Below are positions 1 through 8,478 of a DNA stretch of 45,922 nt, one piece after another. Source of the stretch: JAMOAW01 sp039908535 (lineage in GTDB: Bacteria; Pseudomonadota; Magnetococcia; Magnetococcales; JADFZT01); NCBI GenBank assembly GCA_039908535.1, contig JAMOAW010000035.1:1-45922 (forward strand), read 5' to 3'. How positions within the stretch are numbered: the first letter of the stretch is position 1; each line of letters starts with the position of its first letter. The notes below the pieces were generated by a model. It did not search any database, was not told where the DNA came from, and worked only from the letters and a program-made list of their open reading frames with translations. A program made the position numbers and the translations under genes.

Positions 1-156
1 AAAAAATAAATTTTCACCATGAATGCTATCGGGAGATGAAACCCCAGAAAAGCGTAACTCCACCCCAGCATAAACTGATATCCAAAAGGCTAATGATTCC
101 GCTGCAATCAATAAAAAAGACCATTTAGCCATGTAATGCCTAAAAATTCGAAACAT
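1..156 (-). CDS. Exopolysaccharide sugar transferase, N-terminus only (TIGR03013/EpsB-like)
   Basis: The gene starts at 156 and runs off the left edge, leaving 52 codons. The protein begins MFRIFRHYMAKWSFLLIAAE and continues with a hydrophobic stretch and a 'YAGVELRF' segment. This matches the N-terminal first membrane segment of the undecaprenyl-phosphate sugar phosphotransferases of the TIGR03013 (PEP-CTERM/EpsH-associated) family, which start exopolysaccharide repeat-unit synthesis at the inner membrane. A weak GGGG ribosome binding site precedes the ATG. It is divergent from the radical SAM gene at 646, with a dispersed repeat between them. The family is called from the N-terminus alone; the catalytic domain is outside the window. 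Confidence 0.6.
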   Translation of the reverse strand, partial: MFRIFRHYMAKWSFLLIAAESLAFWISVYAGVELRFSGVSSPDSIHGENLFF

Positions 157-210
157 ATCAACCCCACAAACTTTTTACCTAAACCAAACGATCGTACACG
201 CAACACTCTG

Positions 211-346
211 AACATGATGCCCTGCGGACAAAAAAATCAAAACCCTGGGGGATGAATCCCCCAGACCCCCTCTTTTTTTTAAGTATTAAAAGAAAAGGGT
301 GGGAGGATTGGGGGACGGTTCTCCGCCCCCCCAGGGTTTGACCTTT
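211..346 (+). repeat. Dispersed hairpin repeat, copy 1
   Basis: Left edge AACATGATGCCCTGCGGAC, then the CTGGGGGAT/ATCCCCCAG hairpin, the CCCCCTC plus T-tract block, an A/G-rich block, and a GGGGGACGG/CCGCCCCC hairpin. The right edge has decayed: AGGGTTTGAC instead of AAGGTCTTGATTTTT. It lies between two divergent genes, so it is not downstream of either one. A reading frame through this copy on the minus strand (179-523) is considered spurious. The remainder of 157-645 is AT-rich with no gene or clear promoter that I can support. Confidence 0.85.
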
Positions 347-645
347 CATCTTTTTTGCGAGACACCAGCACTCCCAAAACGAAATTTCACTTGCCGAAAA
401 ATAAAAAACTTGAATATCGCGTTTAAAAAAGAGTCTAATCCCCTTTCCCTTAATTTCAAAGGCTGAATTTACTTTTTTCTTAAGATAAGATTTCCACCAA
501 AATCTAAAAACGACCTTTACCAAATAAAAAAAAATGAGCTATTCTCTATCTGTATAACAGTTCTAAAATGAAAAATTTATATGACAGTCCGCAAAATGGT
601 AAAAGCTACGTCTAAAAAAAAACATCCCCTTCTTTAGGAAAAAAT

Positions 646-2211
646 GTGGACGTTCTATTAATCAATCCCAAACATGGTGGACTATTCCCCTGGGGACTCC
701 TCAGCCTCGGTAGTTATCTGACCAAACAGGTCGGAATGGAGGTCATGTTGATCGATGCCTCCGTGGAAGGAATAGAAGATACCCTGCAAAAAATTCGCGA
801 ACATCTTCCCAAAACCCCTTTAGTCGGTATCGGGGCCATGTCCTCCGATACCCCCTTCATCAAAACCATCGCCGATATGGTCAAACAGGAAAAACCCAGT
901 TGTAAAGTCATCGTCGGTGGACCACACGCCACCCTCTGCCCAGAACAGTTGGCCAAATACCACCATATCGATTTCGTCTCCTACCACGAAGGCGAAGCAA
1001 CCGTCGCAACGCTATGCCAAGAAATTAGAAAAAATAAACCGGATCTAAGTCAGGTCCCAGGCCTACTCTTTCAAACTGAAACCAACGAATTTATCCGTAC
1101 TCCTGGACAAACCGTCCCCTTCTACGATATCAACTATGATCTGCTGTCGCCTAAAGTCCGTGCAACTTTTTCCGATACCATTCAGGTCCTCACCGGTCGA
1201 GGCTGCTCCTATAAATGCACCTTCTGCTATAATGTTGTTTCTGGTTACAAATGGCGCGGACGACCAGTCGCTGATTTTATACAAGAAATCCAAATACTCG
1301 TAAAAAATTTTGATCCAAAAAATATCTTTTTTCGCGATGAACTCTTCTTTATAGATCGAGAACGTATTCTACAATTTATCACTCATTATAAAAAAAATAA
1401 TTTTCATTTTAACTGGTGGGCCAGCGTTCGCGCCAGCGATTTCCGTGATCAATTTGTTGACGACCCTCTCATGAAACAGTTGGTCGAAATCGGCTGCCGT
1501 CAATTGCGTATCGGAGTGGAATCTGGATCGGAAAAAACACTCAAATTTATCAAAAAAGGTATCCGCGTTTCCCATGTCCACAATACCATCAAACGACTTG
1601 CCCCTCATCCAAAAGTCGAGTTAATGGCCGGTTTTATGATCGGACTCCCGACAGAACAATACCGCGATTATCAAGATACCTTAAATCTCATCGGTTGGAT
1701 GGTACGGCATGGATCCAATATCACCATTAAAGGGCCTTACCAATACCGTGTCTACCCAGGAGGAGAGCTCTTTGACCAAATCACCAAAGAGTATCCACAT
1801 TTTTCTTTGCCCAACTCCCTTGAAGAGTGGGCCAACCGATATCAATCACACCAAGGATCAAATGCCTCTGAATATGACCGAAATATCGAATATCCATGGG
1901 TCCCATCCGAACATCAATATCTCGTTAAAAATGCCTTCCAAATGTATCAAATCGCCTATCAATCCAACCTATCGATTAAAGGAATTAAAAAAATTCTTCT
2001 ATGGCCTTGCAAAATATCTATCCGACTCCGCTTTCGCATTGGATGGTACAAAAACCTCTGGGATGTCCGGTTGGCAGATTGGATTTACCGCTTTTCCCTT
2101 TACCATACCCTCTCACACTCCCCACTCCTACCCATCCTCGAAAAACAATTATGGTATCAAAAAAGCAAAAAATCCAAATTTTTTGCCTGGCTACGTGACA
2201 AGATATCCTAA
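646..2211 (+). CDS. B12-binding-domain radical SAM protein
   Basis: A 521-residue protein. The N-terminal ~140 residues form a Rossmann-like cobalamin-binding domain (LLINPKHGG start; IVGGPHATLCPE at about 89-100). A radical SAM barrel follows with the CxxxCxxC cluster motif at C187, C191 and C194 (TGRGCSYKCTFC), then a strand with IGVESGSEKTL typical of class B (BchE-like) enzymes. The ~120-residue C-terminus is poorly conserved. Start is GTG at 646, chosen because AGGAA lies 5 nt upstream and the nearby ATG at 644 is out of frame. Such enzymes carry out radical methylations or ring rearrangements; the substrate cannot be told from sequence. Position beside an exopolysaccharide transferase and an SGNH-fold protein hints at envelope or glycan modification, which is only inference. 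Confidence 0.85.
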   Translation: MDVLLINPKHGGLFPWGLLSLGSYLTKQVGMEVMLIDASVEGIEDTLQKIREHLPKTPLVGIGAMSSDTPFIKTIADMVKQEKPSCKVIVGGPHATLCPEQLAKYHHIDFVSYHEGEATVATLCQEIRKNKPDLSQVPGLLFQTETNEFIRTPGQTVPFYDINYDLLSPKVRATFSDTIQVLTGRGCSYKCTFCYNVVSGYKWRGRPVADFIQEIQILVKNFDPKNIFFRDELFFIDRERILQFITHYKKNNFHFNWWASVRASDFRDQFVDDPLMKQLVEIGCRQLRIGVESGSEKTLKFIKKGIRVSHVHNTIKRLAPHPKVELMAGFMIGLPTEQYRDYQDTLNLIGWMVRHGSNITIKGPYQYRVYPGGELFDQITKEYPHFSLPNSLEEWANRYQSHQGSNASEYDRNIEYPWVPSEHQYLVKNAFQMYQIAYQSNLSIKGIKKILLWPCKISIRLRFRIGWYKNLWDVRLADWIYRFSLYHTLSHSPLLPILEKQLWYQKSKKSKFFAWLRDKIS

Positions 2212-2318
2212 ATTTCTTAATATAAAATAAACTTAAAAAATCACGATTCGTTATCCTGACACCAACTTAAATTTTTTATTCACAATCATCTCTCTCATTG
2301 GAAAACAATTCTACGGCC

Positions 2319-3551
2319 ATGGCCTTTCTTACCAAATTAATTCGATTTCTTTTCCTAATCCTTTGGCTAACAGGAGTGCCCATACTCCTGCTGGGATTGT
2401 TGGAGGCTGGTTATCGACTCCTCCACCACGAACCCTTATCCCATCTCATCGACTACACCTGGGACAACCCCTCTTCAGCGTGCCAGCTCATAGAAGATCC
2501 CCTCTTGGGATGGACAAACAAACCTGGCATACAAAATTGGCTGCCAAATGGCACCCAAATGACCTTTCTAAATAACGGAATTCGCTCCAACACCTTCTCT
2601 TCCCCACAGACATGGGCCCCTATATTGACGGTCGGGGACGAACTCACCCTTGGCATCGGACTCTCCGACAATCAAACTTGGCCAGCCATCCTGGAACAAA
2701 TTTTAAAAGCACCCGTACAAAATGGCAGCGTCTGCGAATATGGACTGGATCAATCAATTCTGCGGGTAGAACAACTCATCCCCGCTCTTAAACCAAGTAT
2801 TTTTCTCGTAACAACCACCCCTAGCCACCTCAACCGAATTCTTTTGACCCAATTCAAACAACGCAATAAACCCATTTTTATCCTAGAGGATGGCCAACCC
2901 AGGCGGGTCCACGCCGCCCCAAATGTATCACAACCAGACCCAACCGCCACACCTCCCCCCTTCTCCTGGGAACGCATCGCCCATTACAGCTTGCTGGCCA
3001 CCTCATTGCCAAATACCTTTCCACTGCGCTCTTGGCTTTTTAACAACAGCTATCTCCAAGCAGACAAACAGAATCCACAGTTAGATCAAAAAGATATCCT
3101 CCTGGCATGCCAACTTTTAGAACGTCTCTATCAACAAGAAAAAATGGGCAGCAGCAAGGCATTTTTTATGATTCAATACAGTTGGAAAGATATTCTCAAC
3201 AGAAAAATCCTAGAAAATTTTCAATCTCCCCGACAACCCACGGGTGAACTCAAACAAGCAGCACAATCGTTACAACTCATTCAATGCGCCAAAAAAATCG
3301 GGCTTGGGGTGATCGATACCTACTACCCTTTCGCCGCGCTGATCAAAAAAAAGGGCGAGGCCATTGTCGAAGAGCTATTCACCCAACAAATCACCCCGGA
3401 GGGAAACCAACTCATCGCCCAATATGTGGCCAGTTATATGACCCCCTTTCTGTCCAAAATGGCCCCTCCCAACGCCGAGCTCTTACCGCAAGAGCCAGAA
3501 ACAGAACTCATGCCTGACAGCACAAATAAAAAAATGCGCTCCTCACCCTAA
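2319..3551 (+). CDS. Membrane-anchored SGNH-fold protein lacking catalytic residues
   Basis: About 410 residues. One N-terminal membrane segment (about residues 5-30) is followed by a domain with the layout of SGNH/GDSL esterases seen in polysaccharide clusters: 'NNGIRSN', then 'VGDELTLGIGL' where family members have GDSxTxGxG, then 'EYGLDQ', and a C-terminal 'ITPEGNQLIAQYV' where GxHxxxA is usual. The nucleophilic Ser is replaced by Glu (about residue 108 from the ATG) and the catalytic His by Asn. The C-terminal ~30 residues are charged and Pro-rich. I start at ATG 2319, with GGAAAA 13 nt upstream; a TTG at 2298 would add seven residues but has no ribosome binding site. It may bind or scaffold glycans rather than hydrolyse them. 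Confidence 0.6.
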   Translation: MAFLTKLIRFLFLILWLTGVPILLLGLLEAGYRLLHHEPLSHLIDYTWDNPSSACQLIEDPLLGWTNKPGIQNWLPNGTQMTFLNNGIRSNTFSSPQTWAPILTVGDELTLGIGLSDNQTWPAILEQILKAPVQNGSVCEYGLDQSILRVEQLIPALKPSIFLVTTTPSHLNRILLTQFKQRNKPIFILEDGQPRRVHAAPNVSQPDPTATPPPFSWERIAHYSLLATSLPNTFPLRSWLFNNSYLQADKQNPQLDQKDILLACQLLERLYQQEKMGSSKAFFMIQYSWKDILNRKILENFQSPRQPTGELKQAAQSLQLIQCAKKIGLGVIDTYYPFAALIKKKGEAIVEELFTQQITPEGNQLIAQYVASYMTPFLSKMAPPNAELLPQEPETELMPDSTNKKMRSSP

Positions 3552-3618
3552 GTTATCAACCCATCACCAGACCTGCCCACTATAAAAAAGGGCTGTCCAT
3601 TCTGAAGGATATAAAAAT

Positions 3619-5466
3619 ATGTGGTTAGATACCATCACTCAAAATCTGCAAGAACCCCAGATCGTCAACGACTCCAAAACCCCATCTGGCCGAGTCCATG
3701 TCGGCTCGCTGCGCGGCGTCTTAATTCACGATGCCATCTTTCGAGAATTGCAATCCTTACAAATACCAGCCTCTTATACCTACGGAATCGACGACTATGA
3801 CCCCATGGATGACCTGCCAACCGAAGCCACAGAGGAGTTACGCCAATATTTGGGTCAACCCCTGTGTAACATTCCCCCACCAGAGGGTTCTTCCGCATCG
3901 GACATGGCCGATCATTATATAACAGAATTTTTAGAACTCTTTCCAAAACTTGGCGTAAAGGCAACCACCTACCGTATGCGGGATATCTACCGATCTGGCC
4001 GCTTTAATGCAGCCATAGAGGCCATTCTATCCAAAGCCGACCTCATTCGAGAGATCTATCTTAAAGTCAGTCACTCCCAACGCCCAGCGACCTGGCATCC
4101 CTTTCAAACCATTTGCGAAAAATGTGGTTGCATCGGAACCACCGAAGTATCGGCTTTTGATGGCCAGGAGGTCACCTATCACTGTCGTCCAGATCTCGTC
4201 TCCTGGGCCAAAGGGTGTGACTATCGAGGAAAAGTCTCCCCCTATGACGGCAATGGAAAACTCCCATGGAAACTGGAATGGGCCGCTAAATGGGCCACCT
4301 TTGGTATCACCATTGAAGGAGCAGGAAAAGACCACTGTACCAAAGGGGGATCCCGTGATGTCGCTGCAGCCACCTTCCGCGCCCTTTTTAAAGGAAACGT
4401 GCCGCAAAATATCCCCTATGAATTTTTCTTGGTCCAGGGGGCAAAAATGAGTTCTTCCAAAGGAATTGGAACTGCCGCCCGCGATATGGCCGACTTTCTC
4501 CCCCCAGAAATTCTGCGCCACCTCATGATCGGCGTCCCACCAAAAAAAACCGTCGATTTTAATACCAGTCTGCCCAATATGGTCAAACTCTTTAACGACT
4601 ATGACCGCCACTTAATCAAAAATCGCGACGGTACCGCCGACACCCTCACTCAACGCCTGCTAGCTATGGCCAAAACCACACCCTCGTCTATTCAGTATCA
4701 ACCCATCCCCTTTCAATTGATCTCCACCCTAATTCAATTACCCCATATTCACCTCACCCATGAGGTGGCCAGACGCACGCCCATTCCCTTAACCGAGGCT
4801 GACCACTGGCATTTGGAGCAACGGGTCGGGGCCGCTAAATTTTGGCTGACCCACTTTGCAACCCCAGAAGAGACCTTTACCATCCAAGAGACTCTCCCCA
4901 CACAGACAAAAAATCTCTCCGCCACGCAAGTGGCCTTTTTGCACATTCTTCAAGCAAAACTCGCTGACCTAACCGAACCCCATGAAGATGTCGTCCAGTC
5001 CCTCATCTTTGATTGCGCCCGAATAACGCCTATCCCCCAAAAACAGGCCTTCGATGCCATTTATCTTACTTTTCTAGCCAAAGAGTCTGGACCAAAAGCC
5101 GGTAGCCTGCTCGCCTTTTTAGAAAAAAACTTTGTCGCCAAACGATTGTTGGAAATCCCCCTAAACAAAATACGTTTTATGGAAGAGAGCAGCATCTCCA
5201 AAGAGGCATTTTTCCTCTGGATGGAGAAAAATGACACCGAAGTCACCTCCATAAGCCTGGATGGAGAATTTCTGCCATCCCCATCAAAAGGGCAAAACTA
5301 CACTGGATGGGTTACCTGCACATTCTTATTTAAAGAAAAAAAACAAATCATGCGCATTCACGCCTTTTCGGTCTCTGAACAGGAGATGTCAGCCAACACG
5401 GCGCAAACTCGATTAAACGATTTTATACATGAATTGGCGCAAAAGTTGCTTTTGTCTAGAACATGA
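3619..5466 (+). CDS. lysK: Lysyl-tRNA synthetase, class I, with C-terminal extension
   Basis: A class I (archaeal/alphaproteobacterial type) LysRS that charges tRNA-Lys. Signatures: HVGS at residues 27-30 (HIGH motif), a zinc-ribbon-like Cys cluster (CEKCGC ... C...C) near 165-200, 'EGAGKDHCTKGGSRD' near 233-247, and KMSSSKG at 276-282. A C-terminal helical anticodon-binding region ends around residue 510. Family members are usually about 510-540 residues, while this one has 615. The last ~105 residues (from about 'RLLEIPLNKIRF') have no family match I recognise. GGAT lies about 9 nt before the ATG. The stop codon TGA (5464-5466) lies inside the left edge of the dispersed repeat that starts at 5460. 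Confidence 0.93.
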   Translation: MWLDTITQNLQEPQIVNDSKTPSGRVHVGSLRGVLIHDAIFRELQSLQIPASYTYGIDDYDPMDDLPTEATEELRQYLGQPLCNIPPPEGSSASDMADHYITEFLELFPKLGVKATTYRMRDIYRSGRFNAAIEAILSKADLIREIYLKVSHSQRPATWHPFQTICEKCGCIGTTEVSAFDGQEVTYHCRPDLVSWAKGCDYRGKVSPYDGNGKLPWKLEWAAKWATFGITIEGAGKDHCTKGGSRDVAAATFRALFKGNVPQNIPYEFFLVQGAKMSSSKGIGTAARDMADFLPPEILRHLMIGVPPKKTVDFNTSLPNMVKLFNDYDRHLIKNRDGTADTLTQRLLAMAKTTPSSIQYQPIPFQLISTLIQLPHIHLTHEVARRTPIPLTEADHWHLEQRVGAAKFWLTHFATPEETFTIQETLPTQTKNLSATQVAFLHILQAKLADLTEPHEDVVQSLIFDCARITPIPQKQAFDAIYLTFLAKESGPKAGSLLAFLEKNFVAKRLLEIPLNKIRFMEESSISKEAFFLWMEKNDTEVTSISLDGEFLPSPSKGQNYTGWVTCTFLFKEKKQIMRIHAFSVSEQEMSANTAQTRLNDFIHELAQKLLLSRT

Positions 5467-5621
5467 TGCCCTGCGGAAAAAAATCAAAGGCCAAACCCTG
5501 GGGGATGAATCCCCCAGACCCCCTCTTTTTTTTAAGAATTAAAAAAAAGAGGGGGTCTGGGGGGGTATTGGGGGGCGGTTCTCCGCCCCCCAAGGTCTTG
5601 ATTATTGTCTTTCCAAAACAT
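5460..5621 (+). repeat. Dispersed hairpin repeat, copy 2
   Basis: Near-complete copy: AACATGATGCCCTGCGG, CTGGGGGAT/ATCCCCCAG hairpin, CCCCCTC(T)n ... (A)nGAGGGGG long stem, GGGGGGCGG/CCGCCCCCC hairpin with TTCT loop, then AAGGTCTTGATTATTG and TTTCCAAAACAT. It sits between convergent lysK and the PilZ gene, overlaps the lysK stop codon at its left edge, and ends about 5 nt from the PilZ stop. It could act as a bidirectional terminator (inference). Confidence 0.9.
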
Positions 5622-5625
5622 TAAA

Positions 5626-6255
5626 TTAAAAAATTTCTGGAAAAATATCTTTTAACAATTCTTTGTAAAAACTACATTCAGAACAAACCAAAGACTTATT
5701 TGTCGTCATCATCTTAGCATCTTTACATGAAGTATCATCAATAAACGCACAAAATCTCCCCCCATTTTTTCCACCAAAAATACCATCATATTCTTCTAAT
5801 TTGCCTGCCGAACAATATTTTTCTTTATGGCAATTTAAAAATTCCCAACAATTTATTTTTCTTACTTGATGATACTCTTCCGATACCTGATCTAATAAAT
5901 GAATAAATTTTTTTGCTAATAATATTTTATTAAGCGATCCCGTTTCAGACAAAATCATTTTAGATATCAACAATTTAAATATTTCATAATTATTCTCAAC
6001 ACGAATGACTATACCTTTATCATCCTTCCTTATAACAAAACCTCTTGAATATAATTCATCTCCATCAATATTCAGTCTCACAAAACACTTATCACGACAA
6101 TCTTTTAAATTATCAACAACAATATATAATGCAATCTGTGAAAAATTTTCAATTGTTCCAATAACAGAATAAAGACCTTCAAATGTGATTTCAACATGAT
6201 TTTTTATTTTCTCACATTTTATTCTCACATGTTGTCTTTTGTCTTTTTCATCCAT
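5626..6255 (-). CDS. PilZ-like protein with C-terminal Cys/Trp (two-CW-like) metal-binding region
   Basis: A 209-residue cytoplasmic protein with no signal or membrane segment. Residues 1-100 look like a PilZ domain: KRQHVRIK near the start fits RxxxR, 'IENFSQIALYI' occupies the place of the (D/N)xSxxG strand, and beta-rich sequence follows. The usual DxSxxG glycine is missing, so c-di-GMP binding is uncertain. The second half has regularly spaced Cys: CWEFLNCHKEKYC, FCAF...SC and CSECSFYKEL, resembling the two-CW domains found beside sensory modules. Base composition is far more AT-rich (about 25-30% G+C in sampled lines) than lysK or aroC, and a repeat copy sits on each side. Recent acquisition is possible. 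Confidence 0.6.
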   Translation of the reverse strand: MDEKDKRQHVRIKCEKIKNHVEITFEGLYSVIGTIENFSQIALYIVVDNLKDCRDKCFVRLNIDGDELYSRGFVIRKDDKGIVIRVENNYEIFKLLISKMILSETGSLNKILLAKKFIHLLDQVSEEYHQVRKINCWEFLNCHKEKYCSAGKLEEYDGIFGGKNGGRFCAFIDDTSCKDAKMMTTNKSLVCSECSFYKELLKDIFPEIF

Positions 6256-6282
6256 AATAAACTCTAAAATATTCTATTTGTG

Positions 6283-6440
6283 AACATGATGCCCTTCGGG
6301 CAAAAAATCAAAAGCAAAGCCCTGGGGGATGAATCCCCCAGACCCCCTCTTTTTTTTAAGAATTAAAAAAAAAGGGTGGGGGGTATTGGGGGGCGGTTCT
6401 CCGCCCCCCCAAGGTCTTGATTATTGCCTTCCCGATAGAT
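6283..6440 (+). repeat. Dispersed hairpin repeat, copy 3
   Basis: Full-length copy. Its left-edge hairpin reads GCCC-TTC-GGGC instead of GCCC-TGC-GGGC, so the stem is kept and the loop changed. The remainder matches the consensus up to AAGGTCTTGATTATTG and TTCCCGATAGAT. It lies about 30 nt upstream of the PilZ start, while the aroC stop is about 105 nt away on the other side. The stretch 6441-6546 is AT-rich with no gene. Confidence 0.9.
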
Positions 6441-6546
6441 TAAACAAAATGCCCATCGAGCAATAAAATCAAAGACACTCCCCAAAAAGAACACCGCTTT
6501 CACAAAGATTAACTTATATGTTCCGATATGTTACATAATAAAAAAA

Positions 6547-7650
6547 TCATAATGAATTAAAAAGATGAGCCATAGGGGGCCGAGATTGAAATTGCAAATA
6601 ATAATCAGCCAATACCAAAGCCATCATCGCCTCTGCAACTGGTACAGCTCGAATACCAATACAAGGATCATGACGGCCTTGAGTAACAATCATCTGCGGC
6701 TGACCATGTATATCCATCGTTCTTCTGGGCACTAAAATAGAAGAAGTAGGCTTGACTGCCAACCGAACACGAATCTCTTGTCCACTGGATATGCCCCCTA
6801 AAATACCACCTGCATGATTACTCAAAAATTGTACCTGCCCCTCCTCCAAACCAGGAACCATTTCATCGGCCATTGCACTCCCCCTCCCCCGAGCCGCATG
6901 AAAACCAGCCCCAATCTCTACCCCTTTGACCGCATTGATACTCATCATCGCGCGCGCCAATTCAGCATCCAAACGATCAAATACCGGCTCCCCCAACCCC
7001 GCAGGAACCCCATCAGCTACCACCTCGACCACCCCACCAACCGAATCTCCTGCTGAACGCACCTCTTCAAACAATCGCTCAAAACGATCCACAGCCGTTG
7101 CATCAGGACAAAAAAAGGGATTTTGCTCCACAAAGTTCCAATCCCACTTCTCTACCGCAATGGATTCCGTTCCGATAGAAATCAACGCTCCCCGAATCCG
7201 TATCCCCGCTATTGACAATAACTTTTTTGCAATCGCCCCACCCGCAACACGAACTGCCGTCTCCCGAGCCGAAGAACGGCCACCCCCTCGATAATCTCGA
7301 ATTCCATATTTACGCCAATAGGTATAATCAGCATGTCCAGGCCGAAAAAGATCCTTAATATCGGCATAATCACGAGATCTTTGATCCTCATTCTCAATCA
7401 AAAGACCAATAGGCGTTCCCGTGGTCACCCCTTCAAAAAGACCAGACAAAATCTGAATCCGATCCTCCTCACGGCGCTGACTGGTAAACCGATTTCTCCC
7501 AGGCCGCCTGCGGTCTAAATCTTTCTGGATATCCTCCAAAGTAAGACTCACTCCCGCTGGACACCCTTCCACGATCCCGCCAATCGCCGGACCATGGCTT
7601 TCACCAAAGGTGGTCAATCGAAATAAACGACCCAAACCATTACCAGACAT
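6547..7650 (-). CDS. aroC: Chorismate synthase
   Basis: Last step of the shikimate pathway: 5-enolpyruvylshikimate-3-phosphate to chorismate, using reduced FMN. All family signatures are present: GNGLGRLFRLTTFGESHG at the N-terminus, GRNRFTSQRREED, RPGHADYTYWRKYGIRDYRG, GGRSSARETAVRVAGGAIAK and the C-terminal GRHDPCIGIRAVPVAEAM. Length (367 residues) is normal. I start at ATG 7650 because it matches the usual M-S-G-N start. An in-frame TTG at 7665 would overlap the upstream fabI stop. The start lies 4 nt after the fabI stop codon, so the two genes are probably translationally coupled. Confidence 0.95.
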   Translation of the reverse strand: MSGNGLGRLFRLTTFGESHGPAIGGIVEGCPAGVSLTLEDIQKDLDRRRPGRNRFTSQRREEDRIQILSGLFEGVTTGTPIGLLIENEDQRSRDYADIKDLFRPGHADYTYWRKYGIRDYRGGGRSSARETAVRVAGGAIAKKLLSIAGIRIRGALISIGTESIAVEKWDWNFVEQNPFFCPDATAVDRFERLFEEVRSAGDSVGGVVEVVADGVPAGLGEPVFDRLDAELARAMMSINAVKGVEIGAGFHAARGRGSAMADEMVPGLEEGQVQFLSNHAGGILGGISSGQEIRVRLAVKPTSSILVPRRTMDIHGQPQMIVTQGRHDPCIGIRAVPVAEAMMALVLADYYLQFQSRPPMAHLFNSL

Positions 7651-7654
7651 GGGA

Positions 7655-8437
7655 TTAATGTTCAACCATCTTCATGCCAACCACATGATACCCTGCATCC
7701 ACATGCACGATCTCACCGGTAATCCCAGAAGCCATATCAGACAATAAAAAGAGAGCGGTCTCCCCTACTTCCGAGGTCAGCACATTACGGCGCATTGGGG
7801 CATTAGACTTGTTCCAGTTTAATATATCTTTAAAATCACCAATACCAGAAGCGGCCAAGGTCCGAATTGGGCCCGCTGAGATCCCATTGATCCGAATACC
7901 ATCCACTCCTAAATCATTGGCCAAATAGCGCACACTGCACTCTAAACCCGCTTTGGCAACCCCCATAACGTTATAATGAGGCATCACCCTTTCAGCACCT
8001 AAATAGGACAAAGTCACCACACTGCCCCCCTTTTTCATCAACGGGGTCCCATGTTGACAAATGGTCGTGAGAGAATAGACAGAAATATCCATTGCCAGTC
8101 GAAACCCCTCACGAGAAGTATTTATATATCGACCTTTAAGTTCATCCTTATTGGCAAAGGCCACCGCATGAACGATAAAATCCAATTCCCCCCAATGCTT
8201 GCGAATTTCCTCAAATACCTGTTTAATCTGTTGATCATTTGCAACATCGCAAGGAAGCAAAAATGTGGATTTAACCTCTTGCGCCAATGGTCGCACCCGC
8301 TTTTCCAATGCCTCACCAAGATAGGTAAAACATAGCTGTGCGCCCTCACGATAACACGCCTGAGCAATAGCCCAAGCAATGCTATGGTCATTGGCCACCC
8401 CAAAAATAACACCCCGTTTACCCTGCATCATACCCAT
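7655..8437 (-). CDS. fabI: Enoyl-[acyl-carrier-protein] reductase (NADH), FabI type
   Basis: Final reduction of each fatty-acid elongation cycle. It is a short-chain dehydrogenase/reductase of 260 residues with the FabI-specific catalytic set Y145, Y155 and K162 in 'LSYLGAERVMPHYNVMGVAK', and a nucleotide-binding 'GVANDHSIAWAIA' loop. SAGPIRTLAASGI is the substrate-binding segment. A GAGG ribosome binding site lies about 8 nt before ATG 8437. It is transcribed ahead of aroC with a 4-nt gap. This target is sensitive to triclosan-type inhibitors in other bacteria. Confidence 0.95.
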   Translation of the reverse strand: MGMMQGKRGVIFGVANDHSIAWAIAQACYREGAQLCFTYLGEALEKRVRPLAQEVKSTFLLPCDVANDQQIKQVFEEIRKHWGELDFIVHAVAFANKDELKGRYINTSREGFRLAMDISVYSLTTICQHGTPLMKKGGSVVTLSYLGAERVMPHYNVMGVAKAGLECSVRYLANDLGVDGIRINGISAGPIRTLAASGIGDFKDILNWNKSNAPMRRNVLTSEVGETALFLLSDMASGITGEIVHVDAGYHVVGMKMVEH

Positions 8438-8478
8438 ATCCAGACCTCATTCGCTGTGCTGCCAAATATTTAAAAGTG

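Noticed and set aside
179..523. 114-codon open frame on the minus strand
   Set aside because: Most of it reads through repeat copy 1 (peptide ...GGFIPQGFDFFVRRASC). The same peptide appears wherever this repeat is read in this frame, so it reflects the repeat rather than a gene.
4027..4611. 194-codon open frame antisense to lysK
   Set aside because: Lies wholly opposite a strongly conserved synthetase domain; a by-product of lysK codon usage.
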